Numbered from the stretch's first letter, positions 1-9,717 are shown. The stretch: 64,000 nucleotides of DNA from CBDCFT01 sp965216365 (GCA_965216365.1 CBDCFT010000003.1:305017-369016); one strand, 5' to 3'. Notes: generated by a model not told the origin, from the letters alone. Numbers and translations are program-made.

Positions 1-2
1 AA

Positions 3-926
3 GTGTTGGTGGAGCAGTTTATCGAATCGTTCAAACGCGCGCCGAAGCGTTTAGTGCTGGACTGTGATGCGACCGACGATGCGGTGTATGGGAGCCAGGA
101 GGGTCGATTTTTTCACGGGTATTACGACCACTACTGTTTCCTGCCGTTGTATGTTTTTTGCCGAGATCAATTGTTAGTCAGTTATCTGCGTCCGAGCAAG
201 ATCGATGGGGCGAAGCACGCGTGGGCGATTTTGGCGTTGTTAGTCAAACGCCTGCGCCAGGTGTGGCCCAAGGTGAAGATTGTCTTTCGGGCCGATTCGG
301 GGTTTTGTCGCTGGCGGATGCTATCGTGGTGTGAGCGTCATGGCGTGGGCTACATCGTGGGCGTGGCGAAAAACAAGCGTTTGAACGCCCTGACGGCAGA
401 TTTGCAGAGTGAGGCCGCCGAGTGCTTTGCCGTGAGCGGGCACAAAGTGCGCTGCTTTACCGACCTGCACTACGCTGCCGCAAGCTGGGATCATCCCAGG
501 CGGGTGATTGCCAAGATCGAGTACTCACAGCACGGGGTCAATCCGCGTTACGTGGTGACCAACCTCCACGGCGATGTCCAACACCTGTACGACAAGTTGT
601 ACTGTGCCCGTGGTGACATGGAGAACCGGATCAAGGAGCAACAACTGGATATGTTTGCCGATCGCACCAGTTGTTCCGCGTGGTGGCCGAACCAGTTTCG
701 CTTACTGCTCTCCTCGATGGCCTACACCTTGTTGGAGGCCATTCGACGGTTGGCACTCAAGGGCACCGAACTGGCCCGTGCCTATGTCGGCACATTACGA
801 TTGAAACTGCTCAAGATCGGTGCGGTGATCCTGCGCAATACCCGCCGTGTCCGTTTTCTGTTATCGAGTCGTTATCCCTATCAGCATTTATTCTTCCTCG
901 TCGCCCACCGACTCGCACCCGGATAA
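3..926 (+). CDS. IS1380-family transposase, C-terminal part (cut by window edge)
   Basis: DDE transposase of the IS1380 type, which moves its element by DNA cleavage and strand transfer. The visible part keeps an acidic block LDCDATDD (D20/D22), the second catalytic block RADSGF (D98), and the late Y200-x2-R203-x3-E207 signature followed by KEQQLDMFADRTS, all typical of the family. Family members are about 430-450 aa, so roughly the first third lies left of the window and the frame-opening GTG at base 3 is not the true start. The C-terminus is basic and ends without a frameshift, so this copy looks intact as far as it can be seen. No host gene follows within 400 bases. The terminal inverted repeat was not identified with certainty. 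Confidence 0.88.
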   Translation: MLVEQFIESFKRAPKRLVLDCDATDDAVYGSQEGRFFHGYYDHYCFLPLYVFCRDQLLVSYLRPSKIDGAKHAWAILALLVKRLRQVWPKVKIVFRADSGFCRWRMLSWCERHGVGYIVGVAKNKRLNALTADLQSEAAECFAVSGHKVRCFTDLHYAAASWDHPRRVIAKIEYSQHGVNPRYVVTNLHGDVQHLYDKLYCARGDMENRIKEQQLDMFADRTSCSAWWPNQFRLLLSSMAYTLLEAIRRLALKGTELARAYVGTLRLKLLKIGAVILRNTRRVRFLLSSRYPYQHLFFLVAHRLAPG

Positions 927-949
927 TCGACCGTTATCTCCATTTCAAC

Positions 950-967
950 GGCGTGATGCATCACGCC
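950..967. other. Perfect 18-bp palindrome after the transposase
   Basis: The sequence ggcgtgatgcatcacgcc is a perfect palindrome 24 bases after the transposase stop. It may be part of the insertion sequence right end or a stem limiting read-through. The rest of 927-1368 holds the terminator at 1165 and no convincing gene. Confidence 0.5.
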
Positions 968-1164
968 AGGACATCGCTCGCCCTGGGACAAAGAAAATGC
1001 CGATTCACCCCTGAAAATCGATCACATTGAGTGGAACAAATGCCAATTCACACCTCTATCTGAAAATACATAGGCCTTTCAACGACTCAACCTGCATAAC
1101 AAGGCCTTTTCCTCCTGACACTCCACTACTCATGCAATATCCGGGCTAGGCTAATATTCAAGCG

Positions 1165-1199
1165 AAAGCCCTCGTCGTATCTACAGCGAGGGCTTTTTT
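1165..1199 (+). terminator. Strong rho-independent terminator with no adjacent gene
   Basis: A perfect 10-bp stem (aaagccctcg at 1165-1174 pairs with cgagggcttt at 1187-1196), a 12-nt loop and a T tract to 1199 form a classic plus-strand intrinsic terminator. The nearest upstream coding sequence is the insertion sequence, 240 bases away. It probably belonged to a host gene separated or destroyed by the IS, or it is the terminator of an unrecognised small RNA. Its polarity also shields the downstream gene from IS transcription. Confidence 0.75.
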
Positions 1200-1368
1200 A
1201 TTATCTATTCAGTGAAAAATTCATCATAATACGCCGCTGCGTTGATCCGGGTGTTAATAGCCATAATTGCGTAGCGAAATAGCAAAGTAATATTGTCGTT
1301 TTTTCAATTCACTAATAGCTTAATTTGTGGTGACTCCAGTGCCACAAAGTCAGTATCGAGAAAAATTT

Positions 1369-3747
1369 ATGCTTAGAATTTCCGTAGGCGTGTTTCTTAT
1401 CGCCCTGACCACCTTGATGCTTGAATTGACTCTGATCAGAGTTTTCGACGTATTGTGGTATCCGAACATGGCGTATTTAATTATTACACTGGCAATGTTC
1501 TCTTTCGGTTTGGCGGGAGTATATGCCTCGCTACGGCCTGCTGAAGATGCAAAAGCGATGGATTTCAAGATTGCATTGATGGCCGCATTGTTAGGAGTTT
1601 TTGCACTTTCGTTGTTGCCTGTGCTGGATAGATTGCCTTTTGATTTCAAAGATATAGGCGTGAACACTCGCCACGCGCTGCGCAACTTCATGGTCATCTA
1701 TTTGTTTCTGACCATTCCGTTCTTTATTGGCGGACTGATTCTGTCGTCGATTTTTTCAAGATATTCCGCACGTATCCAGCGTTTGTATTGCTGGGATCTG
1801 GTCGGGGCGGCGATTGGCTGTGTAATTCTCATTCCGTTCTTACCGAAAGTTGGTGCAGCGGGACTGCTGTTCGTATCTTGTGGTCTTGGTTTTTTTGCCT
1901 CTGCATTTTTTGCCTCCTCCAAGACCTGGCGTGTAGTTGCGGTGGTGGTGGGTGTTGCCGTTGTGGCGTATCCGTTAACAAAGAATGATTACATAGAGTT
2001 CAAGCCGCATATCGATAAGCGTGGTTTGAAAACGTACAAGGAAAGCAACAAGCGCGAAATTACCGTTTGGGATCCTATTTCAAAAATTGATGTTATTGAG
2101 TTTCGCGATCGCCTTAAGTGGATCGCCTACGATGGTGGCACACAAACAAGTTATTTTTATAAGTTCGACGGTAACTACGATCAGTTACTTCAGGATGTTA
2201 GGACGCGGCGGTTGGCGAACCGACACTTTTGGGGATTTATTGTCCTGCCTTCTCATTTCCTAAAACAACATACTGACCAGGAAGTTCTAGTCATTGGCAG
2301 TGCCGGCGGTCAGGAAACCAAGGCTGCATTACTTTACGGTGCATCGCATGTCGATGCGATAGAACTGGTGGGTGCTGTCGTTGATTTAGGGAAGGGCAGG
2401 TATAGCGATTTCATCGGTGGCATTATGAATGACCCGCGGGTCAACGCACGCCGCGGAGAAGGGCGCAGTTTCCTGCGTTCCACAGATAAAAAATACGACA
2501 TTATTCAGATTATGAGTAATCACAGCAGCTCCAGCATCGCAGCGGGCAGTGGTTCATTGAATACGACGTATCTGCAAACTGCCGAAGCTTATATTGAGTA
2601 TTTCACGCATCTGAAAGACGACGGAATATTGCACATTAATCATCATGTCTATCCAAAAATGGCCGCAACAGCGGCATTGGCGTGGAAACGTTTAGGACGC
2701 ACGGATTTTCGCAAGCATCTGGTGGTGTTTGAAATACCTGACACGCAAGATAATCTACCCACCTTTTTGGTAAAAATGTCGCCCTGGACGAAGGATGAGG
2801 TTGCCAAGTTAAAAAATCTGCTCGGTCGGCAAGAACTGGTTGTAAATCCGTTTAATCCGGAAGGAAGTTTCTTGTCTGATGATTTTTTTACGGGAGAATT
2901 TCCGAAAGAATTGATTCGCAAGGCAAACTACAGAATCGGACCGTCTACTGACGATAAGCCCTATTTTAATTTCATTCGTAAAGGGACTTCGAAGGTTGAA
3001 GTTAAACCAGAGATATTTACCAACGCGTCCGTCGTCCATTTACTTAATACCCGTCTGCAGGGCGGTGTACCCAGGGACACGGTTCATTTGTACGTGACTG
3101 CCGCTGCATCAATACTGTTCGCAATCGTGTTTTTGTTTGTGCCGCTGTTGTTTTCAAAAGCAGGGAAAACGAGCTGGGAAAATAAACCCAGTTTTCTGTC
3201 GTACTTTGCCTGTCTTGGAGCCGGATTTATTCTGTTTGAGCTGGTGTTTGTGCAGATATTTATGAAGCTCGTCGGTTATCCTTTGTACACGTACGCTACG
3301 GTAATTTTTATATTCTTGTTTGGCGCAGGGCTGGGCAGTCTGATGTCTGAGAAATGGGATATCTATAACGGCCGGCGCTGGATGGTGGCATTTTTTGGTG
3401 TGGTTGCATCAGCGTTGTTTATTCTTGCGGTTCACTCCTGGGCGTTTGATATTTTTCTTACCATGGACATCGTTGTACGCATACTGGCGGCGGCAGTATT
3501 GATATTTCCGCTGGCGTTTTTCCTCGGTATGCCGTTTCCGTTGGGGATTTTGTCCGTGCGCGATCAGGTGCATGGTACAGTCGCCTGGGCCTGGGCGATG
3601 AACGGCTTGTTTACCGTAATCGGTGGGTTCCTCAGTGTCGTACTGTCCGTTCATATCGGATTTCGCGCCACGGTGCTTGTGGCCATTGTTATTTACATCG
3701 TGGCCGCATTTCTGTTCCGCCGAATTTATACGTTGCAAGAAATATAG
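1369..3747 (+). CDS. Membrane protein with a central spermidine-synthase-like domain
   Basis: A 792-aa polytopic protein. About six hydrophobic segments fill the first 200 residues, and a soluble Rossmann methyltransferase-like domain follows, with the glycine motif VLVIGSAGGQE and the downstream acidic AIELV strand end. A second block of about six membrane segments occupies the last 220 residues. This is the architecture of membrane-fused spermidine synthase homologues; the substrate is unknown and polyamine synthesis cannot be assumed. The ATG at 1369 is preferred over the GTG at 1327 because it opens directly into the first membrane helix. It faces the glycosyltransferase gene tail to tail with no bases between the stops. 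An envelope or polysaccharide role is inferred from neighbours. Confidence 0.82.
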   Translation: MLRISVGVFLIALTTLMLELTLIRVFDVLWYPNMAYLIITLAMFSFGLAGVYASLRPAEDAKAMDFKIALMAALLGVFALSLLPVLDRLPFDFKDIGVNTRHALRNFMVIYLFLTIPFFIGGLILSSIFSRYSARIQRLYCWDLVGAAIGCVILIPFLPKVGAAGLLFVSCGLGFFASAFFASSKTWRVVAVVVGVAVVAYPLTKNDYIEFKPHIDKRGLKTYKESNKREITVWDPISKIDVIEFRDRLKWIAYDGGTQTSYFYKFDGNYDQLLQDVRTRRLANRHFWGFIVLPSHFLKQHTDQEVLVIGSAGGQETKAALLYGASHVDAIELVGAVVDLGKGRYSDFIGGIMNDPRVNARRGEGRSFLRSTDKKYDIIQIMSNHSSSSIAAGSGSLNTTYLQTAEAYIEYFTHLKDDGILHINHHVYPKMAATAALAWKRLGRTDFRKHLVVFEIPDTQDNLPTFLVKMSPWTKDEVAKLKNLLGRQELVVNPFNPEGSFLSDDFFTGEFPKELIRKANYRIGPSTDDKPYFNFIRKGTSKVEVKPEIFTNASVVHLLNTRLQGGVPRDTVHLYVTAAASILFAIVFLFVPLLFSKAGKTSWENKPSFLSYFACLGAGFILFELVFVQIFMKLVGYPLYTYATVIFIFLFGAGLGSLMSEKWDIYNGRRWMVAFFGVVASALFILAVHSWAFDIFLTMDIVVRILAAAVLIFPLAFFLGMPFPLGILSVRDQVHGTVAWAWAMNGLFTVIGGFLSVVLSVHIGFRATVLVAIVIYIVAAFLFRRIYTLQEI

Positions 3748-4656
3748 TTAGCGTAGCAATCCTTTTAGTCTTTGTAACACTCCTCCTTCGAATTCCGGGG
3801 TAGGAGTAGATTTGCTTGCAAGATCATGTCGCCGTTCGGCGCGTGCTTCAACCAGCTCGTGTTCTAGGGTGATTAAACGATTAATTCCGGTATTGAGCAT
3901 GTCGTGCTGCACATCCGGGAACCGTGCCAGCAAATATTTTCGAATAATTTCCTGATCTTGTTCGCGTCCGATCACAGCCGCTTCGCTTAGGGTGTTGGAG
4001 CCGTGTATGCGGTAATGCAATAAATTTTGGTCATGCAAGTACTGTACTTTCTCGGGAAATGCCAACAATATCCGGAACATATAATCGTAATCGTGCAGAT
4101 AGCGAAACGAACAAAATTGCCCTACCTTGTCGATAACCTCACGTGTCATGAACAGGTTTGATGTTGTCACCATAAAATTACCGTGCAAAAAAGCGGTGTA
4201 TAAATCACCACAGTCGAAATACTTCTTTTTATTTTTCTGATGCCACTGGTTCCAGAAGAATGCTGGATCCAGCATGGGTTCGCCTTGATCCGAGATTGCG
4301 GTGACATCTGTAAACAAACATTGCGCACCACTGTAGTTTTGCACCTCGATTAACGTTGCAAGACGAGTTGGCAGATAAATATCGTCCGAATTGAGTATGG
4401 CGGCATAGGGTGTGTTAACCATGCTTAATCCACGATTCAAGGTGTTAAAAGCGTCCTGATTATCCTGATAAAAATACTCCACACGTGGGTCGTCAATGGC
4501 TTTTACGACAGCACCAGTGTTGTCGGTCGAGCCATCATCAATGACAATTAGGCGAATGTTCGAATGTGTCTGCGTAAGAACGCTTTCTATAGCCGCCCCG
4601 ACATATTTTTCATGATTATATGCCGGCATGACAACGGTAACATTAGCCACACTCAT
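3748..4656 (-). CDS. Family 2 glycosyltransferase
   Basis: A 302-aa cytosolic GT-A fold enzyme expected to move a sugar from a nucleotide-sugar donor to a lipid-linked or polysaccharide acceptor. Seen: N-terminal strand VTVVMPAYNHEKYV, nucleotide-binding VIDDGSTDNTG (residues 38-48), the metal-binding region LNSDD (D91/D92), and a C-terminal segment with HDYDYMFRI resembling the acceptor and base region. No membrane segments are visible. It is convergent with the spermidine-synthase-like gene and divergent from the flippase-propeller fusion, which suggests an envelope glycan locus. Acceptor and donor cannot be told from sequence. Confidence 0.9.
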   Translation of the reverse strand: MSVANVTVVMPAYNHEKYVGAAIESVLTQTHSNIRLIVIDDGSTDNTGAVVKAIDDPRVEYFYQDNQDAFNTLNRGLSMVNTPYAAILNSDDIYLPTRLATLIEVQNYSGAQCLFTDVTAISDQGEPMLDPAFFWNQWHQKNKKKYFDCGDLYTAFLHGNFMVTTSNLFMTREVIDKVGQFCSFRYLHDYDYMFRILLAFPEKVQYLHDQNLLHYRIHGSNTLSEAAVIGREQDQEIIRKYLLARFPDVQHDMLNTGINRLITLEHELVEARAERRHDLASKSTPTPEFEGGVLQRLKGLLR

Positions 4657-4835
4657 GGATGAGTTTTTATATTGGTTGGAGTCGGCACTCGTGGGCGTCG
4701 TCTTTTGTTAAAATGAATTCTTGGTTTATTCGATTGCCAATTATATGGCGCAAGATGTTTTTAGTCTTGCAATTTCCTTCTTGAAATCGGTCGCGAGAGA
4801 GTCGATCAGATGATGATCCTATTGCAAACATTGTC

Positions 4836-6908
4836 ATGATTCATTTTGACGCATCGTTGGTCAGACGAACGCTGCTGTCCATCGTTTCGTCGCTGGTTTT
4901 GCTGGCTCTATTTTTACACCTGGTGGCGACTGCAGGTGAGGAGATCAATCTTGCCCGTTTGGTCGATGTCATAACAAACATGGCGCCCGATTGGGTCGTG
5001 TTGTATCTGGTTTTGCATATCGCCGGCGTTTTTGTTCGTGCTGAACGATTCCGGGTATTGCTGCGTGCCGCAAGTCCCGTCGTGCCGGCTTATCCGCATG
5101 TGGTTCTGGTCACCGTCGTTCGCAACATGGTGGTGGATTTATTGCCCGCGCGTTTGGGGGAGCTTATTTATGCGGGCATGTTGAACCGTGGCTACAAGGT
5201 GCGGTTGGATGCCTGCATATCGTCGTTGTCACTCAGTATCTGGTTTGATATTGCGATTCTGGTGCCATTGGGGTTGGTTCTCGCATTCACACCGTTGGTC
5301 AACTCTGAGTTGAGTCCACGGCTAATCTCTGTCGCAATTCTGGTATTGGTTCTCGCCGTTGTCGGTGTGTTGGTGTTGTATCCGGGATGCAAAATCTTCG
5401 CGCGTGTGTTTCGACAATGGACAGAGCGCTTCCATTCGCGTGTCTTAAACAACGCCGCCACATTTTTTGAACAACTGGCTGACGCGATCAGCAAAACTAT
5501 GCAACTGGGCGTTTTTGGCCGCTGCCTTTTGCTCACCATCGGCGTGCGTGCGTGTAAATACTTGGCTTTGTATGCCTTGTTTCTCGCGGTAACACAGCCG
5601 AATTTCCCACAACTAGCACAGGCCGAACCATGGATAGTGTTGATCAGCATGATTTCGTCGGAGGCCGCAGCGAGCTTGCCTGTGCCTGCATTCATGAGTT
5701 TCGGAACCTATGAAGCGGGTGGCACCGCCGCATTGGCGGCGCTGGGGTTCCCGCTGGATACGTCTGCACTGACTCTGTTGTCCATGCACATCTCCACGCA
5801 ATTTGTCGATTACTTGTTTGGTGGTACATGTCTGGTATTATTTTTTCTACTAACCCGGCAGGCGGTTAGCTCAAACAAAGAAGCAAAGGTACGTCGCTGG
5901 CCGGTTGTTGTTTTCGCGTTTCTGATGATTATTGCGATTCTTTTGGTCGGTATGGAATACAAGAAATATCGCAAAGCGCGCTCGCTGGTCTCACCTCCCG
6001 CCGGGCATGTTCTGGATAATGTACAAGAACTTAAGCAACAGGTGGCAAACAATCTTGGTCGGCTGACAGGGTTTGTCGTGTGGAGTTCCAATCGCTCCGG
6101 TAATCACGATATCTTGAAAATGACATTACCGGATATGCAGATTACGTCGCTCACGACGCATCCGAATTCCGAGTATTATCCGCGTATCTCGCCGGATGGG
6201 AAGTCGATCGTATTTGCCCGCGGCAAGAAAAGATGGGTTTCGCAACGTAATAGCAAAGACTGGAATGTTTATTGGCTAAATTTGCAAACCGGTGAAGAGC
6301 GGCTTATCAAAAAAGATGCTAATCAGCCCACCTGGTCGGAGGGCGGTAAGCATGTTTACTTTCAGTATAAGACGGGCGGTTTTATACAAAAAAACGTCGA
6401 TACGGGTGAAGAAATCTCGCTGGTGCAAAGTGGATCAGGGTCGTTACCCGCAGGGTTGGAGTTGCAAACGCCATCGTTCAATGCAGCCAGGAACCAACTG
6501 GCGGTAACGTTTCGCGGTTCCAAACGCGGCACAGTGTTGGTGATGCCGGAAACGCAGGAATTTCTTGTTGTGGATGACGGATGTCAGATGACCTGGTCGC
6601 CGGACGGGAAATATATCTACTGGGTCGATCATGGTGGCCGTGGACAGAACAAAATTTATCGCTACGATCCGGAGTCGGGAGAAAAAACCGGACTACTCGA
6701 TATTCAAAATGAATACAGCCACGAGTATTTCCCCAAGCTGTCTGCAAACGGTGAATACATGATACTCGCCGCCAGCGCCGGTGGCCACGAACACGATGTG
6801 GCCGACTACGAACTATTTCTGTGGCGCCTCGGCGATGACTGGGATGATGTGACGCGACTGACTTTTCACACCGGCAACGATAACTGGCCGGATATTTTTC
6901 TAAATTAA
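4836..6908 (+). CDS. Flippase-like (YbhN/LPG-synthase TM) protein fused to a TolB-type propeller
   Basis: A 690-aa two-part protein. Residues 1 to about 365 form a multi-helix membrane domain of the lysylphosphatidylglycerol synthase TM / UPF0104 type, with the conserved NMVVDLLPARLGEL stretch and the PVPAFMSFGTYEAGG loop. After a last helix near 355-370, residues 385-690 carry repeated PD40/WD40-like blades as in TolB (WSSNRSGNHDI, YPRISPDGKSIVFARG, TWSPDGKYIYWVD). The C-terminal domain probably lies in the periplasm. The membrane family is linked to lipid or isoprenoid-lipid handling, and the propeller is a binding scaffold. The start at 4836 lacks a strong Shine-Dalgarno but opens at the first helix. 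Upstream 4657-4835 holds no gene. Confidence 0.85.
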   Translation: MIHFDASLVRRTLLSIVSSLVLLALFLHLVATAGEEINLARLVDVITNMAPDWVVLYLVLHIAGVFVRAERFRVLLRAASPVVPAYPHVVLVTVVRNMVVDLLPARLGELIYAGMLNRGYKVRLDACISSLSLSIWFDIAILVPLGLVLAFTPLVNSELSPRLISVAILVLVLAVVGVLVLYPGCKIFARVFRQWTERFHSRVLNNAATFFEQLADAISKTMQLGVFGRCLLLTIGVRACKYLALYALFLAVTQPNFPQLAQAEPWIVLISMISSEAAASLPVPAFMSFGTYEAGGTAALAALGFPLDTSALTLLSMHISTQFVDYLFGGTCLVLFFLLTRQAVSSNKEAKVRRWPVVVFAFLMIIAILLVGMEYKKYRKARSLVSPPAGHVLDNVQELKQQVANNLGRLTGFVVWSSNRSGNHDILKMTLPDMQITSLTTHPNSEYYPRISPDGKSIVFARGKKRWVSQRNSKDWNVYWLNLQTGEERLIKKDANQPTWSEGGKHVYFQYKTGGFIQKNVDTGEEISLVQSGSGSLPAGLELQTPSFNAARNQLAVTFRGSKRGTVLVMPETQEFLVVDDGCQMTWSPDGKYIYWVDHGGRGQNKIYRYDPESGEKTGLLDIQNEYSHEYFPKLSANGEYMILAASAGGHEHDVADYELFLWRLGDDWDDVTRLTFHTGNDNWPDIFLN

Positions 6909-7077
6909 AGAAGCTCGTGAAGTTTAGAGCAGATAATTTCAGAGCTTGACAATAAGTGTTATTCACTATTGTCCGGGGTCAGGTCGTAGTGAGTCATGCC
7001 GTAATGCCTTGCAAATTTCCGCTTCGTGTTGAATTCAGAAGCGGCAAGGGAATTTAATCTACGCGACGTGTGTTATG

Positions 7078-7108
7078 TGAATCAGAATAGCCAATTCTGA
7101 TTCATTTC
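7078..7108 (+). terminator. Palindromic hairpin in a gene-free 382-bp gap, possible terminator
   Basis: An 11-bp perfect inverted repeat (tgaatcagaat, loop agcca, attctgattca) followed by tttctt sits between the convergent genes ending at 6908 and 7291. It could terminate the plus-strand gene. A second imperfect hairpin at 6948-6973 (gacaata/attgtc arms) lies closer to the 6908 stop but lacks a T tract. The rest of 6909-7290 shows no gene. Confidence 0.4.
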
Positions 7109-7290
7109 TTAGTTCATATCCCTCGTTAAACCCTCCCCAACGCATCAAAACAGGTGCCAATTTGTCTCAAATTGAATCACTACTACAGTATTGGTTCACA
7201 TCTATTATAAATCCACTTTAAGAATTACTGTGTCCCACCGGATTTCGAATTTTTTTAGCTGGAGCCAGAATAAATCAGTTTGGCTTATAT

Positions 7291-8631
7291 TTAAACCCAC
7301 GGACAGTTGCTGTTGCTGGCGCCGAATGTCGTACCGTTGGCGAAGCGCGAGAAATTAAATGGTTTCAGTGCATCTGGAGTCGCGTCGCCAGCTAAAGTTT
7401 TAGCAACCAGTTTGCCTACACCCGCCATTTTAAAGCCGTGATTGCTGTCGGCAATCATATAGGTATTCGGCAATACGAAGTCAAAAATCGGCACGTTGTC
7501 CGGTGTAAATGCGCCGATACCGCCATTGCGCCGGTCTTTGAAGTTGGCACGACAACCCTCGAATCGGGTCATTAACATTCCCAGTGTGGCGCAGTAATAA
7601 TCCGCAAACCAGTCATCGGCCTGGTATTCGTCATTGGCATGACCGTAAGGGTCGACCGTTGCGTTCGGACCGAGTTTGATCGGAATGGTGCCGCCTTGTA
7701 CGCCGGGTTTGCCGACGCGTTCAGCCGCATAACGCACGTAAGTGTAGAAATGATCCTGAATACGTTTGCCGGTATTTGGGTCGTCCACTGGGGTATTCAT
7801 TAGTTCAACGTGTAGCACCGGCGGGTCACGGTCATCGGCGGTGCGGTAAGGTTCGTTTACGTACACCTCGCCTTCAAGCAGTCGCCAGTAAGTCCACATA
7901 TCGATGTCGTTGTTTATATCGCCATTCGCATAGTGCAAATCCAGTTTGTTAGGTTTGTTCAGTGCACTCCACAGTTGCGGGTTCCACGCACCCGCAGCCA
8001 TAACAACGGCATCGCACTGAATGTCGCCACGATCCGTAGTGACGCTGGACACCTGACCATTGGTGACTTCAAGGTCGGTCACTTTTACACCGTAGTGACG
8101 TTGCACGCCGTATTGTTCGCAGTAACGATCCATGCCTGCAGTCACCATATGGGTTCCGGCGTAACCCGACGGCAGTTCATGGATGACCACATCGACGTTA
8201 TCGGTTTTAAAATCGGGCCAGATGCTTTTAAGAAAGCTTTTTGCGTCGTTGCCTACATAAAGATTAGAAGGGTAGCCAGCATTATTCTGGCTGCGGTGTA
8301 TATTCTCGTAGTCCGTTTGCTGGTTGGCTTCGCCGCAGGATACATAGCCAACTTGTTGAAAGCCTAGATTGACTGGATCGTATTCCCACACATCCACCGA
8401 ATGGCGCAAGATCGCATGCAAGGGTTCGGTCATATAAAAATTTCTAACGCAACCACAGGCCACACCCGTGGCGCCCGCACCAGGGCCGGTTTTATCCAGC
8501 AGAACGATGTCTTTGCCCGAACCCGAGCCGCGCGCCTCCAATTCCATGGCTAGATGCCACGCGGTAGAAAGTCCGTGAATGCCCGCGCCGATAATGACAA
8601 ATTTCGCGCTGTCAGGAATAGATTGGTTCAT
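7291..8631 (-). CDS. FAD-dependent oxidoreductase, DAO / sarcosine oxidase beta-like
   Basis: A 446-aa flavoprotein of the glycine oxidase / sarcosine oxidase / D-amino acid oxidase fold. The N-terminal dinucleotide-binding motif GAGIHGLSTAWHL starts at residue 15, an acidic strand end LLDK follows near 43-48, and GAGATG lies near 51-56. The C-terminal GIGAFTPDNVPIF and SNHGFKMAG blocks match the FAD-closing region of the family. Likely reaction: oxidative deamination or demethylation of an amino or N-methyl compound; the substrate is not identifiable. It lies 78 bp downstream of the fatty acid desaturase gene on the same strand. Confidence 0.85.
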   Translation of the reverse strand: MNQSIPDSAKFVIIGAGIHGLSTAWHLAMELEARGSGSGKDIVLLDKTGPGAGATGVACGCVRNFYMTEPLHAILRHSVDVWEYDPVNLGFQQVGYVSCGEANQQTDYENIHRSQNNAGYPSNLYVGNDAKSFLKSIWPDFKTDNVDVVIHELPSGYAGTHMVTAGMDRYCEQYGVQRHYGVKVTDLEVTNGQVSSVTTDRGDIQCDAVVMAAGAWNPQLWSALNKPNKLDLHYANGDINNDIDMWTYWRLLEGEVYVNEPYRTADDRDPPVLHVELMNTPVDDPNTGKRIQDHFYTYVRYAAERVGKPGVQGGTIPIKLGPNATVDPYGHANDEYQADDWFADYYCATLGMLMTRFEGCRANFKDRRNGGIGAFTPDNVPIFDFVLPNTYMIADSNHGFKMAGVGKLVAKTLAGDATPDALKPFNFSRFANGTTFGASNSNCPWV

Positions 8632-8658
8632 GATTTAACTTACTTCGCAGATTGTAGG

Positions 8659-8681
8659 TATTCGCCGTCCATCGGCGAATA
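8659..8681. other. Perfect 9-bp-arm hairpin between desaturase and oxidoreductase genes
   Basis: tattcgccg and cggcgaata form a perfect stem around a 5-nt loop (tccat). No T tract follows on either strand, so it is more likely an mRNA processing or stability element, or a repeat remnant, than a terminator. Confidence 0.4.
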
Positions 8682-8709
8682 TTGGTTAATCGGTTAATTG
8701 GTGTAGCAA

Positions 8710-9717
8710 TTAGTTTGAATAAGGATGCGCCGCCGGAATAACCGGTTTAAATAAATATTTTTTTGTTATCTCCCAATACCCACCCAAATAATACATCGAC
8801 GAATCAAGATCGCTGTAGGTGTGTTTCTGTGATCGATACTCCGCGGGAATGCGGTACCAGGGTAACGCGGGATTGTCATGGTGCGTCTTGTGTAGATTGT
8901 TGTTGAGATACAGCAATTGACTTATCCAGCTTGACTGTACAATTGAGGTACGTTGCTCAGTGTCTTGCGCCGCTCGGTGTTCGGCGAATGAGCGTAGCAG
9001 CGTTAACGATAGACCGGGGTAGGCGAAACAAACGATGTATATCCATAACGGCATTGCGCAAACTGCCAACACCCAGTAAAGTAATAGCGCGCTCAAAAGT
9101 AAATGCTCTATCCAGATACGAATAATTTTCCAGTCGCCGGCCAACATTATCTTCAGTTCCTTCCCCCAGAACTGAATACACACTAAAGTCGGACCGATCA
9201 AAAGCCTGCCGGCTAATGTATTGGCAAAAATTTGCAGGCGTTGTCGCCATCGGCTCATTTGAGTCCAATCCGAGTCCGAACAATAAAAAGACTCCGGGTC
9301 GTCGTAAGGATCGGTAAGCTGTTCGGTTTTGTGGTGGGCAATATGCGTTTGGCGATAGCGCTTGTACGGCATCCACAGCGATAACGGCGCGATAGCCAGG
9401 GCAGTGTTAAAGGCTTTCGAGTCTGTCGGGTGACCGTGCAATGCTTCATGTTGCAGCGAGCCATGCCAGCACACTATGTAGCCACCCGCAACAAACAAAA
9501 CCCACCAGGGCAGATGCTCGTGGTATAGCAAAAGAAGAAACCAACTTGTGTAGATGGCAGCGGCTGTTAGCCAGGTCGGTAATTCATACCGGGTCCACCA
9601 TGTTGAATTCGATACAAACATTGAAAAAACGCCTAAATATCCCGCGTAAAAGATTGCCTTCGCACAGAGTTGAAGACAATGGGGGAATGTGTAGAATTTG
9701 CTGATTTTAAGAAACAA
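8710..9717 (-). CDS. Membrane fatty acid desaturase / hydroxylase family
   Basis: A 335-aa integral membrane di-iron enzyme. The three histidine clusters of the family are visible: HEALHGH at 90-96, HIAHH at 125-129 and HKTHH at 276-280, separated by hydrophobic helices. Such proteins use oxygen and two electrons to desaturate or hydroxylate acyl chains or related hydrophobic substrates at the cytosolic face of the membrane. The gene is divergent from an XRE regulator, with 69 A+T-rich bases between them, which suggests (inference) that the regulator controls it. The start at 9717 lacks a strong ribosome site; an internal Met near residue 33 is an alternative. Confidence 0.87.
   Translation of the reverse strand: MFLKISKFYTFPHCLQLCAKAIFYAGYLGVFSMFVSNSTWWTRYELPTWLTAAAIYTSWFLLLLYHEHLPWWVLFVAGGYIVCWHGSLQHEALHGHPTDSKAFNTALAIAPLSLWMPYKRYRQTHIAHHKTEQLTDPYDDPESFYCSDSDWTQMSRWRQRLQIFANTLAGRLLIGPTLVCIQFWGKELKIMLAGDWKIIRIWIEHLLLSALLLYWVLAVCAMPLWIYIVCFAYPGLSLTLLRSFAEHRAAQDTEQRTSIVQSSWISQLLYLNNNLHKTHHDNPALPWYRIPAEYRSQKHTYSDLDSSMYYLGGYWEITKKYLFKPVIPAAHPYSN

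Noticed and set aside
1060..1165. Possible tRNA ahead of the orphan terminator
   Set aside because: No cloverleaf or CCA-adjacent acceptor stem can be drawn.
5192..5695. 167-aa frame opposite the flippase-like gene
   Set aside because: Antisense to a well-supported membrane protein, with no coding features of its own.
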